Shown: positions 13,933 to 22,595 of the stretch, in pieces
How the letters are laid out: every line of letters begins with the position of its first letter
How positions within the stretch are numbered: the first letter of the stretch is position 1
Assembly: GCA_035438705.1 (NCBI GenBank)
Contig: DAORIV010000008.1
Coordinates: forward strand, 1-22,669
DNA: 22,669 nucleotides
Origin: C7867-006 sp035438705
GTDB lineage: Bacteria; Patescibacteriota; Minisyncoccia; Phycocordibacterales; DATDWN01
Direction: 5' to 3'
Notes under the pieces: model-generated
What the model was told of the DNA's origin: nothing
The model's input: the letters and a program-made list of their open reading frames with translations, nothing else
The model's database searches: none
Made by a program: the position numbers and the translations under genes

Positions 13933-15105
13933 ATGAAAATACTTAGTATCGAAACATCTTGTGATGAAACAGCAGTAAGTATAGTTGAAGCTTCAGGAGG
14001 ACTAACTTCACCAACTTTTTCTGTTCTTGGAAATGCACTTTACTCCCAAATTGAAACCCACAAACAATATGGAGGAGTTTTCCCAATGCTTGCAAAACGT
14101 GAACATGCTAAAAAACTTCCAGTACTTTTAATAGAAGTATTGAATCAAGCAAAAATGTATGCTGAGCCTCTTACTAATCATGAAGAAAAATGGGAAGAAA
14201 TTGAACAGATTTTAAAAAGAGAAGAAGGTTTATATGAAGGATTAAGGGATACTGTTAGTAAAATAAAAAAACCTGATATAGATGTTATATCAGTAACCTC
14301 AGGACCAGGGTTAGAGCCAGCACTTTGGGTTGGAATTAGTTTCGCTAATGCTTTAGGAAAATTGTGGGGAATACCAGTAATTCCTGCAAATCACATGGAA
14401 GGACATATTGCATCAGTACTTACAGGAAGTAATTCAAAAATAACATTCCCCGCTCTTGCCTTACTTATTTCTGGTGGACACACTGAATTAGTGGAGATAC
14501 CAAAATGGGGTGAATACAAAATAATCGGTCAAACTTTAGACGATGCAGTTGGAGAAGCTTTTGATAAAGTAGCGAGAATATTAAACCTCCCATATCCAGG
14601 AGGTCCAGAAATATCAAAATTGGCTGAAATCGCTAGGAAAAATAATTACACAAATGTTGTGAAATTCCCTAGACCAATGATAAATTCCAATAATTTTGAC
14701 TTTTCTTTCTCAGGTCTTAAGACATCCGCCCTTTACTATATTAGAGACAACTTCAAGGGAGATAGCAACACAATGACTACAGAACAAAAATCTGACTTTG
14801 CTAGAGAATTTGAAGATGCTGTTGTAGATGTGCTAATTAAGAAAACTAAAAAAGCTTTAGATGAAAAAGAAATAAATACTTTGATGATTGCAGGTGGTGT
14901 TATAGCAAACAATAAAATTAGAGAATCTTTTCATGAACTAAAAAATATATTTTCAGATCTTGAAATAAAAACCCCAACGAAAGAGTTATCCACAGACAAT
15001 AGTATTATGATAGCTTACTCTACCTACATTAAATGCTTGGCATTTCCAGATTTTATAAGCACAAACCATAAAATAATTGCTCAAGGAAACTTGAAATTAA
15101 AATAA
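13933..15105 (+). CDS. tsaD: tRNA t6A37 threonylcarbamoyltransferase TsaD
   Basis: Transfers the threonylcarbamoyl group to A37 of tRNAs that read ANN codons, working with TsaB, TsaC and TsaE. The start at 13933 (MKILSIETSCDETA) matches the conserved family N-terminus; the frame is open further upstream but codes nothing like TsaD. The metal-binding HMEGH (H154, H158), LLISGGHTEL, GEAFDKVARIL, PGGPEISKLA and FSGLKTS motifs are all present. At 390 residues it is about 50 longer than usual; a charged insertion at about 72-113, rich in Glu and Lys, explains most of this. A GGTTGG/CCAACC pair flanks an A/T-rich leader hairpin at about 13873-13916. Confidence 0.93.
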   Translation: MKILSIETSCDETAVSIVEASGGLTSPTFSVLGNALYSQIETHKQYGGVFPMLAKREHAKKLPVLLIEVLNQAKMYAEPLTNHEEKWEEIEQILKREEGLYEGLRDTVSKIKKPDIDVISVTSGPGLEPALWVGISFANALGKLWGIPVIPANHMEGHIASVLTGSNSKITFPALALLISGGHTELVEIPKWGEYKIIGQTLDDAVGEAFDKVARILNLPYPGGPEISKLAEIARKNNYTNVVKFPRPMINSNNFDFSFSGLKTSALYYIRDNFKGDSNTMTTEQKSDFAREFEDAVVDVLIKKTKKALDEKEINTLMIAGGVIANNKIRESFHELKNIFSDLEIKTPTKELSTDNSIMIAYSTYIKCLAFPDFISTNHKIIAQGNLKLK

Positions 15106-15132
15106 TCTGTGTTAAGTTTTATAAAGAGGTAC

Positions 15133-15171
15133 AAAAAGAAAAGCCCTGCCAGTGGCAGGTCTTTTCTTTTT
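15133..15171. terminator. Bidirectional terminator between tsaD and the surface protein gene
   Basis: AAAAAGAAAAG, a CCTGCC/GGCAGG core with loop AGT, and CTTTTCTTTTT form a nearly perfect symmetrical hairpin with one C/T mismatch, usable on both strands. It touches the stop codon of the minus-strand gene. Confidence 0.85.
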
Positions 15172-18100
15172 TATTCTAAATCTATAGCTTTGTTAATTTC
15201 TTCTATTTTTTTATTGTTACTATACTCTCTATACCACAAGTAAGATATAACTGCGATAATTATTAAAAGTATAATATTTAACCAACCTATTCCTGAAGTA
15301 TTTTCACATTGTAAGTCCACTTCCCCTTTTGATCCAAATGGGAAACTAAATAGACCAAGTAAAGTATTTGCAAATTTCTTTCCAGACGCAATTACATTGG
15401 CAGTTAGATTTGAAACCAATTCATTTGTTGTTGATGAGTATCCGGCTAGAGTAGCAAGATTTTCTTTAGGTAGACTACCTGTAGCCTTATTTTGAGTAGA
15501 TGTTGAAAGAGTTCCAACTTGTCCCTTTATCACCCAATTTGAAGGATTTTCAACTGGAGTGCCTATATTGAACTCAACACCTGAATCTTTTAATCCTTGT
15601 AGAAAGTTTCTATAAGCATCTATTTCAGCTTGTTGAAGTGCATTTACAGGGAAAGCAGTTTTACAGTATATTTCATTTACTTTTTTCTTAGTCAAAATGT
15701 AAACATATGATGTTGGTGCAGTATGACCCCATGGTGTCAAAATATCATTCTTATATTTGTTTTGGAATGAATCCAATGCAACTATAGTTTGAGCATCATA
15801 AATACCAGTAATCTGTAGATTTGAATGTCCTTCTAAATCTCTTAGAAACACTTGAAGTTTTCTCACTTCTACAGGGTTATTGTTAAAGTCTGCTCTTAGA
15901 TAATCGATCAAATAATTACAACTATTTGGAATAACTGGGGTTACTGGATTTGAAGGAACTGCAGTTGATATAGGACCATTTCCTCCACCACCTCCGCCTC
16001 CACAATTTGATGTACAACCGATAACTGGAGCTTGATTAACAGAAACTGTTACGGTAGATGTATTGTTACCACTATTTGGATCTGTTTGAGCTGAAGTAGA
16101 TGTAGCTTGGTTCAATATAATTTGACCTTCAGTTCCAGAATTTACTGTTGCAATAATTGTAAGTGTCGTTGATGCATTATTTAGCAAATCACCAATAGTC
16201 CATAATCCAGTACTTGTTGCATAAGATCCTAATGTGGATGTGCTTGAAACAAATGTTATGTTTGATGGCAACACATCTGAGACTCTAACTTGTGTAGCAT
16301 CATTTGGACCAGCATTCGAAACTGTAATAGTATAAGTTACTGTATCTGAAACATTTACAGTTGTCTTATCTGAAGTTTTTATAACTGAAATATCAGAAGT
16401 TGGTGAACCTCCTCCTCCACCACCAGAAGTTACTGTTATCACAAGAGTTTTAGAATCCTGACCACATGTATTTGTAGCTATCAAATCAACATTGTATGTT
16501 CCAGTTTGTGTAGGTACTCCACTTAAAGTATTTGTGCTTGTCGCATATGACAACCATGATGGTAGTGTTGAGGTGCCGACTGTAAACAATACAGGGCTTG
16601 ATGAACTTGCTGTTAATGTGTAGTTAAACTGTGAGTTAGCTAGAATTGATGCTGTAAGTGCTGAATCTATTTCTGGCAATGTACATTGATTGATTTGGTT
16701 ATATTTACTCAAAACCACAAGAGTTCTTTCATATCTTTCTGGTGAAATATTTATAATTCCATCAGAGTTTGTAGTTGATGTTCCAAATGTATATAGATCA
16801 AATATATTATTTACAGGTTGAGTAGCTTGATCATTGTATAGTGCTGTATTCCATGAAGCTCCATTTATATCTAAAGTTGAATATACGTATTTCCCATATG
16901 GAAGATTGTCGTATGTCACACACTCAGCATCACTGCCAAGTATTATTCCTCTATTTGGAGTGAAATTCTCAGAATTCCAAACCTTATTTTGTATTGTTGT
17001 TGTAGAATTTACAGAAGTAGATGCAAGACTCATTGTAAACACTCCTTGAGGTAAAGAATATGAACTAGTAGCCAAAACATTATCTATATTTGCAAGAAGT
17101 AAACAGAAAGTAATCTTTCCTCTATTTTCAGGAATTATCTCAAGGACATTTACTGTCCTTTTAACTTCAACAGCGTGTAATCCACCTGAGTCAACAACAT
17201 TATACGTGATTGTATATGTTCCTGGTATATTTGAGTTTACATTACTTACAACAACCAAGTTAGGAGTAATATTTCCATCTTCAAAGTCTTGAGCGGTTGC
17301 TCCTGGGTCAGTGAAAACCTCACCAGCATTTATCGTTATAGGATTAGCACCAATCAATGTAATTGTAGGTGGTGTATTTACTGGAGTTGATGTTGCTTTT
17401 AAAACATTCCACGCAACACAGTAATATGTTTTATCCTTAACTGAAGGTATAACCCAATCATAGTTATCATAATTCAATACATCTGTATCACAATACAACT
17501 CAGCAGATACATCTTTGTTAGTATTTACTCCAGTGAAGTTTATATAATCTGAATTAAATTGCTCTCTTACCCAGATTTTTGAAGTCGTAACATCTATTGA
17601 TGTAGTAGATTGAAATGGAATCCATCCATCCCCTCCAACACTTACATGATCCCCAGGATTTGAACCAGTACCGTACTCAAATGTCCAAGGAACTATTTTA
17701 CAATTTGAGTTTGAAGCAACATAGTTACTTGCAGTTGTACTAGATATGTTTGGACCCCCAGCTCCCCAGTTAGGTAAATCTGACTCGGAGTTACATACTA
17801 TTTTTGTAGCAGAGATAGTCGCCTTCTTAAGTTCAATTGGTTTTAATACAACCTTAACAGTTCTAATAACCTCAGTTGCGCTTAGACCACCAGAATCTTT
17901 TACATTATATTTAATTTGGTATGAACCAACAGTGTTTGAATCTACAGTTCCAGTGGTAACTATACTTGTAGTAATATTTCCATCCTCTAAATCTTGTGCA
18001 GTTGCCCCTTGATCTACATACGCCTCACCTTGGTAAATTGTTACAATCTCACTACCAGTTAGAGTAATCTTCGGTGGAGTATTTACTTTCTTAACACAGA

Positions 18101-18677
18101 AATTTCCTGAAGCATCAGCATAGCCAACGCCATTGTTGTAAATAAATTTATGAGTTATCACAAATGGAACATTTGGATATGCATATGGATTTGAGTCTAA
18201 AAGAGTTTCAGGGTGTAGGCCGTACCATGCATCAATTTGAGCCATACATGATGGAAGCTTAACTTCTAGCTTGCCTGAACCCTTTACATAAACTAAACCT
18301 GTTCCATGAAAAAATTCCTGAGTTGAAAGAGTTTGATCAAACATCTTATATGATGAAAGACTTACAGGTAGTTTACAGTTAGTATTATTAACTAATGAAA
18401 AAGTGGCAAATGTATTTGAAGTATTTGTTGCCAGTGTAAATGAAATTAATCCAGAATTATAAGCAGTAGCAGCTTCTGATGGTGTTAGATATCCATCTTT
18501 ACAAAAAGTATCTTCTTCGTGATTATATGATTCGTTTTTAGATTCAATTTTAACCTCTTCATTTTGTGTTTCTTCAGTATGTGAACCAGCATACGTAATT
18601 ACAGGAAATAGTCCTGAATTGGTGAACACCATTACGGCAATCAATGTATTTGTAAGTATCTTTTTCATAATAATCAA
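15171..18677 (-). CDS. Large secreted, membrane-anchored surface protein with Ig-like domains
   Basis: A 1168-residue exported protein. A signal peptide covers about 1-30 (basic MKK start, hydrophobic core, cut near YAG-S). Two DUF5011-type Ig-like domains lie at 200-277 and 435-512, each with GxxxxDxGATAQDxEDGNIT and a DSGGL motif. A putative-Ig (He_PIG-like) domain is at about 665-750 (LPSWLSY... LSGVPTQTGTY) and a DUF11-like repeat at 761-880. Two poly-Gly linkers follow these (752-757, 893-899). A peptidoglycan-binding-like domain is at about 920-1005 (EVRKLQVFLRDLEG... TGIYDAQT). One membrane helix (1131-1149) and a short charged tail end the protein. Cysteines are scattered through the ectodomain. 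It probably reaches out from the cell surface while touching the wall and may mediate attachment; that role is inferred. A start three codons later (MKK) is equally possible. Confidence 0.85.
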   Translation of the reverse strand: MIIMKKILTNTLIAVMVFTNSGLFPVITYAGSHTEETQNEEVKIESKNESYNHEEDTFCKDGYLTPSEAATAYNSGLISFTLATNTSNTFATFSLVNNTNCKLPVSLSSYKMFDQTLSTQEFFHGTGLVYVKGSGKLEVKLPSCMAQIDAWYGLHPETLLDSNPYAYPNVPFVITHKFIYNNGVGYADASGNFCVKKVNTPPKITLTGSEIVTIYQGEAYVDQGATAQDLEDGNITTSIVTTGTVDSNTVGSYQIKYNVKDSGGLSATEVIRTVKVVLKPIELKKATISATKIVCNSESDLPNWGAGGPNISSTTASNYVASNSNCKIVPWTFEYGTGSNPGDHVSVGGDGWIPFQSTTSIDVTTSKIWVREQFNSDYINFTGVNTNKDVSAELYCDTDVLNYDNYDWVIPSVKDKTYYCVAWNVLKATSTPVNTPPTITLIGANPITINAGEVFTDPGATAQDFEDGNITPNLVVVSNVNSNIPGTYTITYNVVDSGGLHAVEVKRTVNVLEIIPENRGKITFCLLLANIDNVLATSSYSLPQGVFTMSLASTSVNSTTTIQNKVWNSENFTPNRGIILGSDAECVTYDNLPYGKYVYSTLDINGASWNTALYNDQATQPVNNIFDLYTFGTSTTNSDGIINISPERYERTLVVLSKYNQINQCTLPEIDSALTASILANSQFNYTLTASSSSPVLFTVGTSTLPSWLSYATSTNTLSGVPTQTGTYNVDLIATNTCGQDSKTLVITVTSGGGGGGSPTSDISVIKTSDKTTVNVSDTVTYTITVSNAGPNDATQVRVSDVLPSNITFVSSTSTLGSYATSTGLWTIGDLLNNASTTLTIIATVNSGTEGQIILNQATSTSAQTDPNSGNNTSTVTVSVNQAPVIGCTSNCGGGGGGGNGPISTAVPSNPVTPVIPNSCNYLIDYLRADFNNNPVEVRKLQVFLRDLEGHSNLQITGIYDAQTIVALDSFQNKYKNDILTPWGHTAPTSYVYILTKKKVNEIYCKTAFPVNALQQAEIDAYRNFLQGLKDSGVEFNIGTPVENPSNWVIKGQVGTLSTSTQNKATGSLPKENLATLAGYSSTTNELVSNLTANVIASGKKFANTLLGLFSFPFGSKGEVDLQCENTSGIGWLNIILLIIIAVISYLWYREYSNNKKIEEINKAIDLE

Positions 18678-18716
18678 AAAATGAATCTAAAATATTTATA
18701 ATCTAATATGAAAAGG

Positions 18717-18745
18717 ATAATACACTTAATTATGAAAACTGTCAA
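18717..18745 (-). promoter_or_regulatory. Strong promoter of the surface protein gene
   Basis: TTGACA (18740-18745), exactly 17 bp, TATTAT (18717-18722): one base from consensus overall. Predicted start near 18710, leader about 33 nt. This is the closest match to consensus in the window, suggesting high expression. Confidence 0.7.
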
Positions 18746-18804
18746 TAACACCACAAAATTCAATACACAAAAATATCCTTATTTATAGCCATATAATTAT
18801 TTAT

Positions 18805-18907
18805 GTCTTTTAAACGATAAAATGTGTCTTTTAGATTCAAAATAAAACATATACTAATTGCCATATTACCAAACTCATCTAAAAGACATTTCATTTTGTC
18901 TTTTAGA
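18805..18907. promoter_or_regulatory. Cluster of four GTCTTTTA(G) sites between divergent promoters
   Basis: The 307-bp intergenic region before valS holds GTCTTTTA at 18805, GTCTTTTAG at 18826 and 18898, and its inverse CTAAAAGAC at 18879. The inverted copy can pair with either neighbour: 12 bp with 18825-18836 or 11 bp with 18897-18907. The cluster lies upstream of both flanking promoters, so protein-binding sites are more likely than an mRNA attenuator. Apart from the promoters nothing else is seen in this stretch. Confidence 0.45.
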
Positions 18908-18968
18908 ATCGATGAATTGCGAGTAAAATCTATAAAAATATTAGATATTTCATTACATCGTTAAAATG

Positions 18969-18977
18969 TGTTATTCT
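18969..18977 (+). promoter_or_regulatory. Extended -10 promoter of valS
   Basis: TGTTATTCT (TGn-TATTCT) ends 6 nt before the ATG at 18984, predicting a leaderless mRNA. No clear -35. Confidence 0.4.
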
Positions 18978-18983
18978 GGTTGA

Positions 18984-21107
18984 ATGAAAGATATATTTTT
19001 ATCCCCATATAATCCTGCTGAAACTGAAGGAAGGCTATACAAAATTTGGAAGGAAAGTGGGTTCTTTAATCCAGATACTTTAGTTACACAGGGAATTATA
19101 GATAAAAACTCCAAACCATTTACTATTGTAATGCCGCCTCCAAATGCTAATGGGGACCTACATGCTGGACATGCTCTTTTTATTACCCTAGAAGACATAA
19201 TGATCAGATACAAAAGAATGTCAGGATACAGAGCATTATGGATTCCAGGTGCTGATCATGCTGGTTTTGAAACTCAGGTAGTATACGAAAAGAAACTTGA
19301 GAAGGAAGGACGATCTAGATTTGGTATGGATCCAAAAGATCTATATGCTGAAATATTAGACTTTACACTTACAAATAAAAAGAACATGGAAACCCAAGTT
19401 GAATCAATGGGAGCTTCATGTGACTGGTCACGTGAAAAATTCACACTAGATTCAGATGTTGTGTCAAAAACTCAAGATACCTTCATTAAAATGTGGAAAG
19501 ATGGTATTGCATATAGAGGTAAAAGAACAATCAATTGGTGTAGCAAACACCAAACTTCCCTTTCTGAAGTGGAGACCGAATCAACAGAAGAGACTTCTCC
19601 TTTTTACTATTTTAAGTATGGGCCTTTCGAAATAGGGACTGTTAGACCTGAAACAAAGTTTGGAGACAAGTATGTTGTGATGCACCCCGATGATAAAAGA
19701 TATACAGAATACCAACATGGTCAAAAAATGACTGTTGAATGGATAAACGGGCCTATTGAAGCAACTGTAATTAAAGATAACGTGGTAGATATGGAATTCG
19801 GTACTGGTGTTATGACCATAACTCCATGGCACTCTCAGGTTGATTACGAAATTGCCCAAAGACACAATTTAGATATGGAGCAAATTATCGATTGGAGAGG
19901 AAAACTTTTGCCAATTGCGGGTGAATTTGCAGGAATGAATATAAAAGATGCTAGAAGTAAGATAGTCGAAAAACTACAGTCTAAAGGTTTAGTTACTAGA
20001 ATTGATGAAAAATATAAAAATGTTGTTAAAAAGTGCTACAAATGCAATACAATAATAGAGCCTCAGATAAAAGACCAATGGTTTGTAAAAATGGAACCTT
20101 TAGCAAAAATGGCTCTAGAGTCTGTTGATAAAGGTGAAATAAAGTTCATACCTGACAACTACGAAAAAATATTCAGATATTGGATGACTAATACTATTGA
20201 TTGGAACATCTCAAGACAAATTGTTTGGGGAATCCCTATCCCAGCATGGTTTAAAGATGGGCATGCAGTAGCTAGTAAAGAAAAACCAGAAGGTGAAGGC
20301 TGGATACAAGATACTGACACCTTTGATACTTGGTTTTCTTCTGGTCAATGGCCACTTATGGTAACCGGTTTCCATGAAAATGAAGACTACAACAAATACT
20401 ACCCTACTGATGTAATGGAAACTGGTCATGATCTAATATTTAAATGGGTACCTAGAATGGTGATATTTGGACTATATTTGGGAAGTAAGTCTCCATTTCA
20501 TACAGTTTATCTACATGGCTTAGTAAATGATGCTCAGGGGAAAAAAATGAGTAAATCGAAAGGTAACGTTATTAACCCACTTACACTAACTCAAAAATAT
20601 GGAACTGATGCCTTAAGAATGGCATTAATTGTTGGGAACACTCCTGGAACTGATGTTGCCCTACAAGAAGATAAAGTTAAAGCCTACAAAAACTTTGCGA
20701 ATAAAATCTGGAACATAACTAGATTCGTTCTAACAAGCACAGAAGGATTTGACGGCAAAAAACCAGAATCACTCACACAAAACGATTTGGAAAACATAAA
20801 AGAGTTGGATGAACTTGTAATAGATGTAACAAAAGACATGGATAACTATAGATTTTATCTTGCTGGTGAAAAGCTATACCATTATGTTTGGCACACTTTT
20901 GCTGATAAAATAATTGAGGGTTCAAAAGATAAATTAAAAAATGAGGATGTGAATATAATAAAGTCCGCACAATATACTCTAATATATTTATTAAAAACTT
21001 CATTAAAACTTTTGCATCCTTTTATGCCATTTGTTACAGAAGAGATTTGGACTCATATAAAGAATAGCGATGAGAATCTTCTTTTGGTGACTAAATGGCC
21101 TAAATAG
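18984..21107 (+). CDS. valS: Valyl-tRNA synthetase (short form)
   Basis: Class I synthetase charging tRNA-Val; one cognate tRNA (GAC) lies 5 kb upstream. The HIGH-type motif HAGH (60-63) follows PPPNANGDL, and KMSKS is at 521-525. The editing domain is recognisable (TVRPETKFGD, FGTGVMTITPWHS), as are IPIPAWF and DTFDTWFSSGQWP, the latter typical of ValRS. The length of 707 residues compares with about 860-950 in most bacteria; the chain stops after the anticodon-binding helices (HPFMPFVTEEIW... VTKWPK), so the C-terminal coiled-coil tail that contacts the tRNA is absent. The stop is clean, so this looks like a natural short form, as in other reduced genomes. prsW follows after 12 nt. Confidence 0.94.
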   Translation: MKDIFLSPYNPAETEGRLYKIWKESGFFNPDTLVTQGIIDKNSKPFTIVMPPPNANGDLHAGHALFITLEDIMIRYKRMSGYRALWIPGADHAGFETQVVYEKKLEKEGRSRFGMDPKDLYAEILDFTLTNKKNMETQVESMGASCDWSREKFTLDSDVVSKTQDTFIKMWKDGIAYRGKRTINWCSKHQTSLSEVETESTEETSPFYYFKYGPFEIGTVRPETKFGDKYVVMHPDDKRYTEYQHGQKMTVEWINGPIEATVIKDNVVDMEFGTGVMTITPWHSQVDYEIAQRHNLDMEQIIDWRGKLLPIAGEFAGMNIKDARSKIVEKLQSKGLVTRIDEKYKNVVKKCYKCNTIIEPQIKDQWFVKMEPLAKMALESVDKGEIKFIPDNYEKIFRYWMTNTIDWNISRQIVWGIPIPAWFKDGHAVASKEKPEGEGWIQDTDTFDTWFSSGQWPLMVTGFHENEDYNKYYPTDVMETGHDLIFKWVPRMVIFGLYLGSKSPFHTVYLHGLVNDAQGKKMSKSKGNVINPLTLTQKYGTDALRMALIVGNTPGTDVALQEDKVKAYKNFANKIWNITRFVLTSTEGFDGKKPESLTQNDLENIKELDELVIDVTKDMDNYRFYLAGEKLYHYVWHTFADKIIEGSKDKLKNEDVNIIKSAQYTLIYLLKTSLKLLHPFMPFVTEEIWTHIKNSDENLLLVTKWPK

Positions 21108-21119
21108 TTACCGACAAAT

Positions 21120-21836
21120 ATGTTCTTAACTTTCATAGAAAACTATCCATTTTTAGTAGCCTTTTTGCTTGGAATAATTCCGGCATTTATATGGCTCTGG
21201 TTTTGGTTAAAGGAAGATAGACACCCTGAACCTGCAAAAATGCTTACACTAGCATTTCTTGGAGGTATTATAAGTGTGCTAATAGTTCTACCAATTCAAA
21301 AATTAGTATACGATTACCTAGTACAGCATAAGGTATTATCTTTTACATTATGGGCTGGCACAGAAGAAGTAATTAAATTTTTAGTAATATACTTCATTGC
21401 TCTAAAAAGAAAAGTCGTGGATGAGCCAGTAGACGACATAATTTATTTAATTGTTGGTGCATTGGGTTTTGTTACTTTTGAGAATACCTTATTTTTAAAT
21501 GAACTAATCAAAGATGGAGATTTTATAAGCACACTAATAAACGGAAATATGCGTTTTATGGGTGCTAGTCTAATACATATAATATCTTCTGCCACTATCG
21601 GCTTTATGTTGGCACTATCTTTCTACAAAAAACAAAAAGAAAGAATTATCTACACTATTATTGGAATAATCCTAGCGATAGTGTTGCATACGTCATTTAA
21701 TTTATTTATAATAAGTGAAGTACCTGGAAATATTTTCTTTATATTCGGAATGGTTTGGATTGGTATAGTCGTTTTATTACTATTATTTGAAAAAATTAAA
21801 CACCTTAAAAAAGAAGGAACAAATATAAAATTATGA
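21120..21836 (+). CDS. PrsW-type intramembrane metalloprotease
   Basis: Polytopic membrane protein of 238 residues from the PrsW family (CPBP/Abi-related), which in Bacillus cleaves an anti-sigma factor. Catalytic-type motifs are intact: EExxK (E82, E83 in GTEEVIKFL), DEPVDDIIYLIVGALGF...EN (101-122), His153 within LIHIISSATIG, and His190 in VLHTSFN. About seven hydrophobic helices are visible. It starts 12 nt after valS and overlaps the hsp20 start by 4 nt (ATGA), indicating translational coupling. No anti-sigma factor is seen in the window, so the substrate is unknown. Confidence 0.87.
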   Translation: MFLTFIENYPFLVAFLLGIIPAFIWLWFWLKEDRHPEPAKMLTLAFLGGIISVLIVLPIQKLVYDYLVQHKVLSFTLWAGTEEVIKFLVIYFIALKRKVVDEPVDDIIYLIVGALGFVTFENTLFLNELIKDGDFISTLINGNMRFMGASLIHIISSATIGFMLALSFYKKQKERIIYTIIGIILAIVLHTSFNLFIISEVPGNIFFIFGMVWIGIVVLLLLFEKIKHLKKEGTNIKL

Positions 21837-22306
21837 AAGACAACAGATCATTCTTTGAAAGACTAACCGGAAGCGTCAGAATGGACGATATGGAAGATAT
21901 TGAAGAAGAAACTTCAACACCTAATAGCAAGCTTCCTGGCAAAAACTCCATCTCAAGTTCAGTTTTAGAAGAACCTGAAGAAGGTGAACTTACTATAGAT
22001 GTATACCAGACTCCTTCTGAAATAGTAATAAAAAGTATGGTTGCTGGTGTTAAACCAGAAGATTTGGATATTTCTATAACTCGAGACATGGTAGTTATTA
22101 AAGGAAAAAGAGAGACAGAAAGATTTGTTAAGGATGAAGACTATTTTCATCAGGAGCTTTACTGGGGTTCATTCTCTAGAAGTATCATGTTGCCAGCAGA
22201 AGTAGAGGTAGAAGAGGCTGATGCTATAGAAAAACATGGTCTACTTATTATTAGACTGCCTAAAATAGATAAGAATAAGCAGACTCGCCTACGAGTAAAA
22301 GGTTAA
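21833..22306 (+). CDS. Small heat shock protein (Hsp20/alpha-crystallin family)
   Basis: ATP-independent holdase of 157 residues. An acidic, Ser-rich N-terminal arm (1-45) precedes the alpha-crystallin domain (about 50-150), with the family pattern ELTIDVYQTPSEIVIKSMVA, GVKPEDLDISI, VVIKGKRE, the WGSFSRSIMLP box and the conserved GLLIIRLPK near the end. There is no clear C-terminal IxI motif; the end reads TRLRVKG. It is coupled to prsW by a 4-nt overlap and followed at once by a small membrane protein, suggesting an envelope- or stress-related operon. Confidence 0.92.
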   Translation: MKDNRSFFERLTGSVRMDDMEDIEEETSTPNSKLPGKNSISSSVLEEPEEGELTIDVYQTPSEIVIKSMVAGVKPEDLDISITRDMVVIKGKRETERFVKDEDYFHQELYWGSFSRSIMLPAEVEVEEADAIEKHGLLIIRLPKIDKNKQTRLRVKG

Positions 22307-22307
22307 T

Positions 22308-22547
22308 ATGACACCAGAAGAGAAAATTCTCCTAAATAAAACGTTAGAAGTTGCAGAAGACAACAATAAGATGTTGCGTGCATTGACACGTTCAATGAAA
22401 ATTGCTCGTATTATGAGTACTATTTATTGGATATTCATTATAGGCTCAGCTGTAGGAGCATTTTACCTTATACAGCCCTATATTGAGACTTTGATGTCTA
22501 GTTATGAGAATGCTAGTAACAGTCTAAACTCTATATTGGGTAGTTAA
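22308..22547 (+). CDS. Small single-pass membrane protein, 79 aa
   Basis: Unrecognised protein. A charged N-terminal helix (1-34, MTPEEKILLNKTLEVAEDNNKMLRAL-like, with heptad-like hydrophobic spacing) leads into one membrane helix (about 35-56) and a short Ser/Asn-rich tail. It starts 1 nt after hsp20, so it belongs to the prsW-hsp20 transcript. The N-terminal helix may oligomerise or bind a partner. No catalytic residues are evident. Confidence 0.75.
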   Translation: MTPEEKILLNKTLEVAEDNNKMLRALTRSMKIARIMSTIYWIFIIGSAVGAFYLIQPYIETLMSSYENASNSLNSILGS

Positions 22548-22595
22548 CTTATTTTATTGCAAAAAGTCCATTTTTTAGTAATATAAACAAGTATT

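Noticed and set aside
18825..18907. Transcription attenuator or T-box-like leader for valS
   Set aside because: The alternative hairpins lie upstream of the predicted valS promoter, which seems to give a leaderless mRNA, and no T-box or specifier-loop motif is visible; operator sites fit better.
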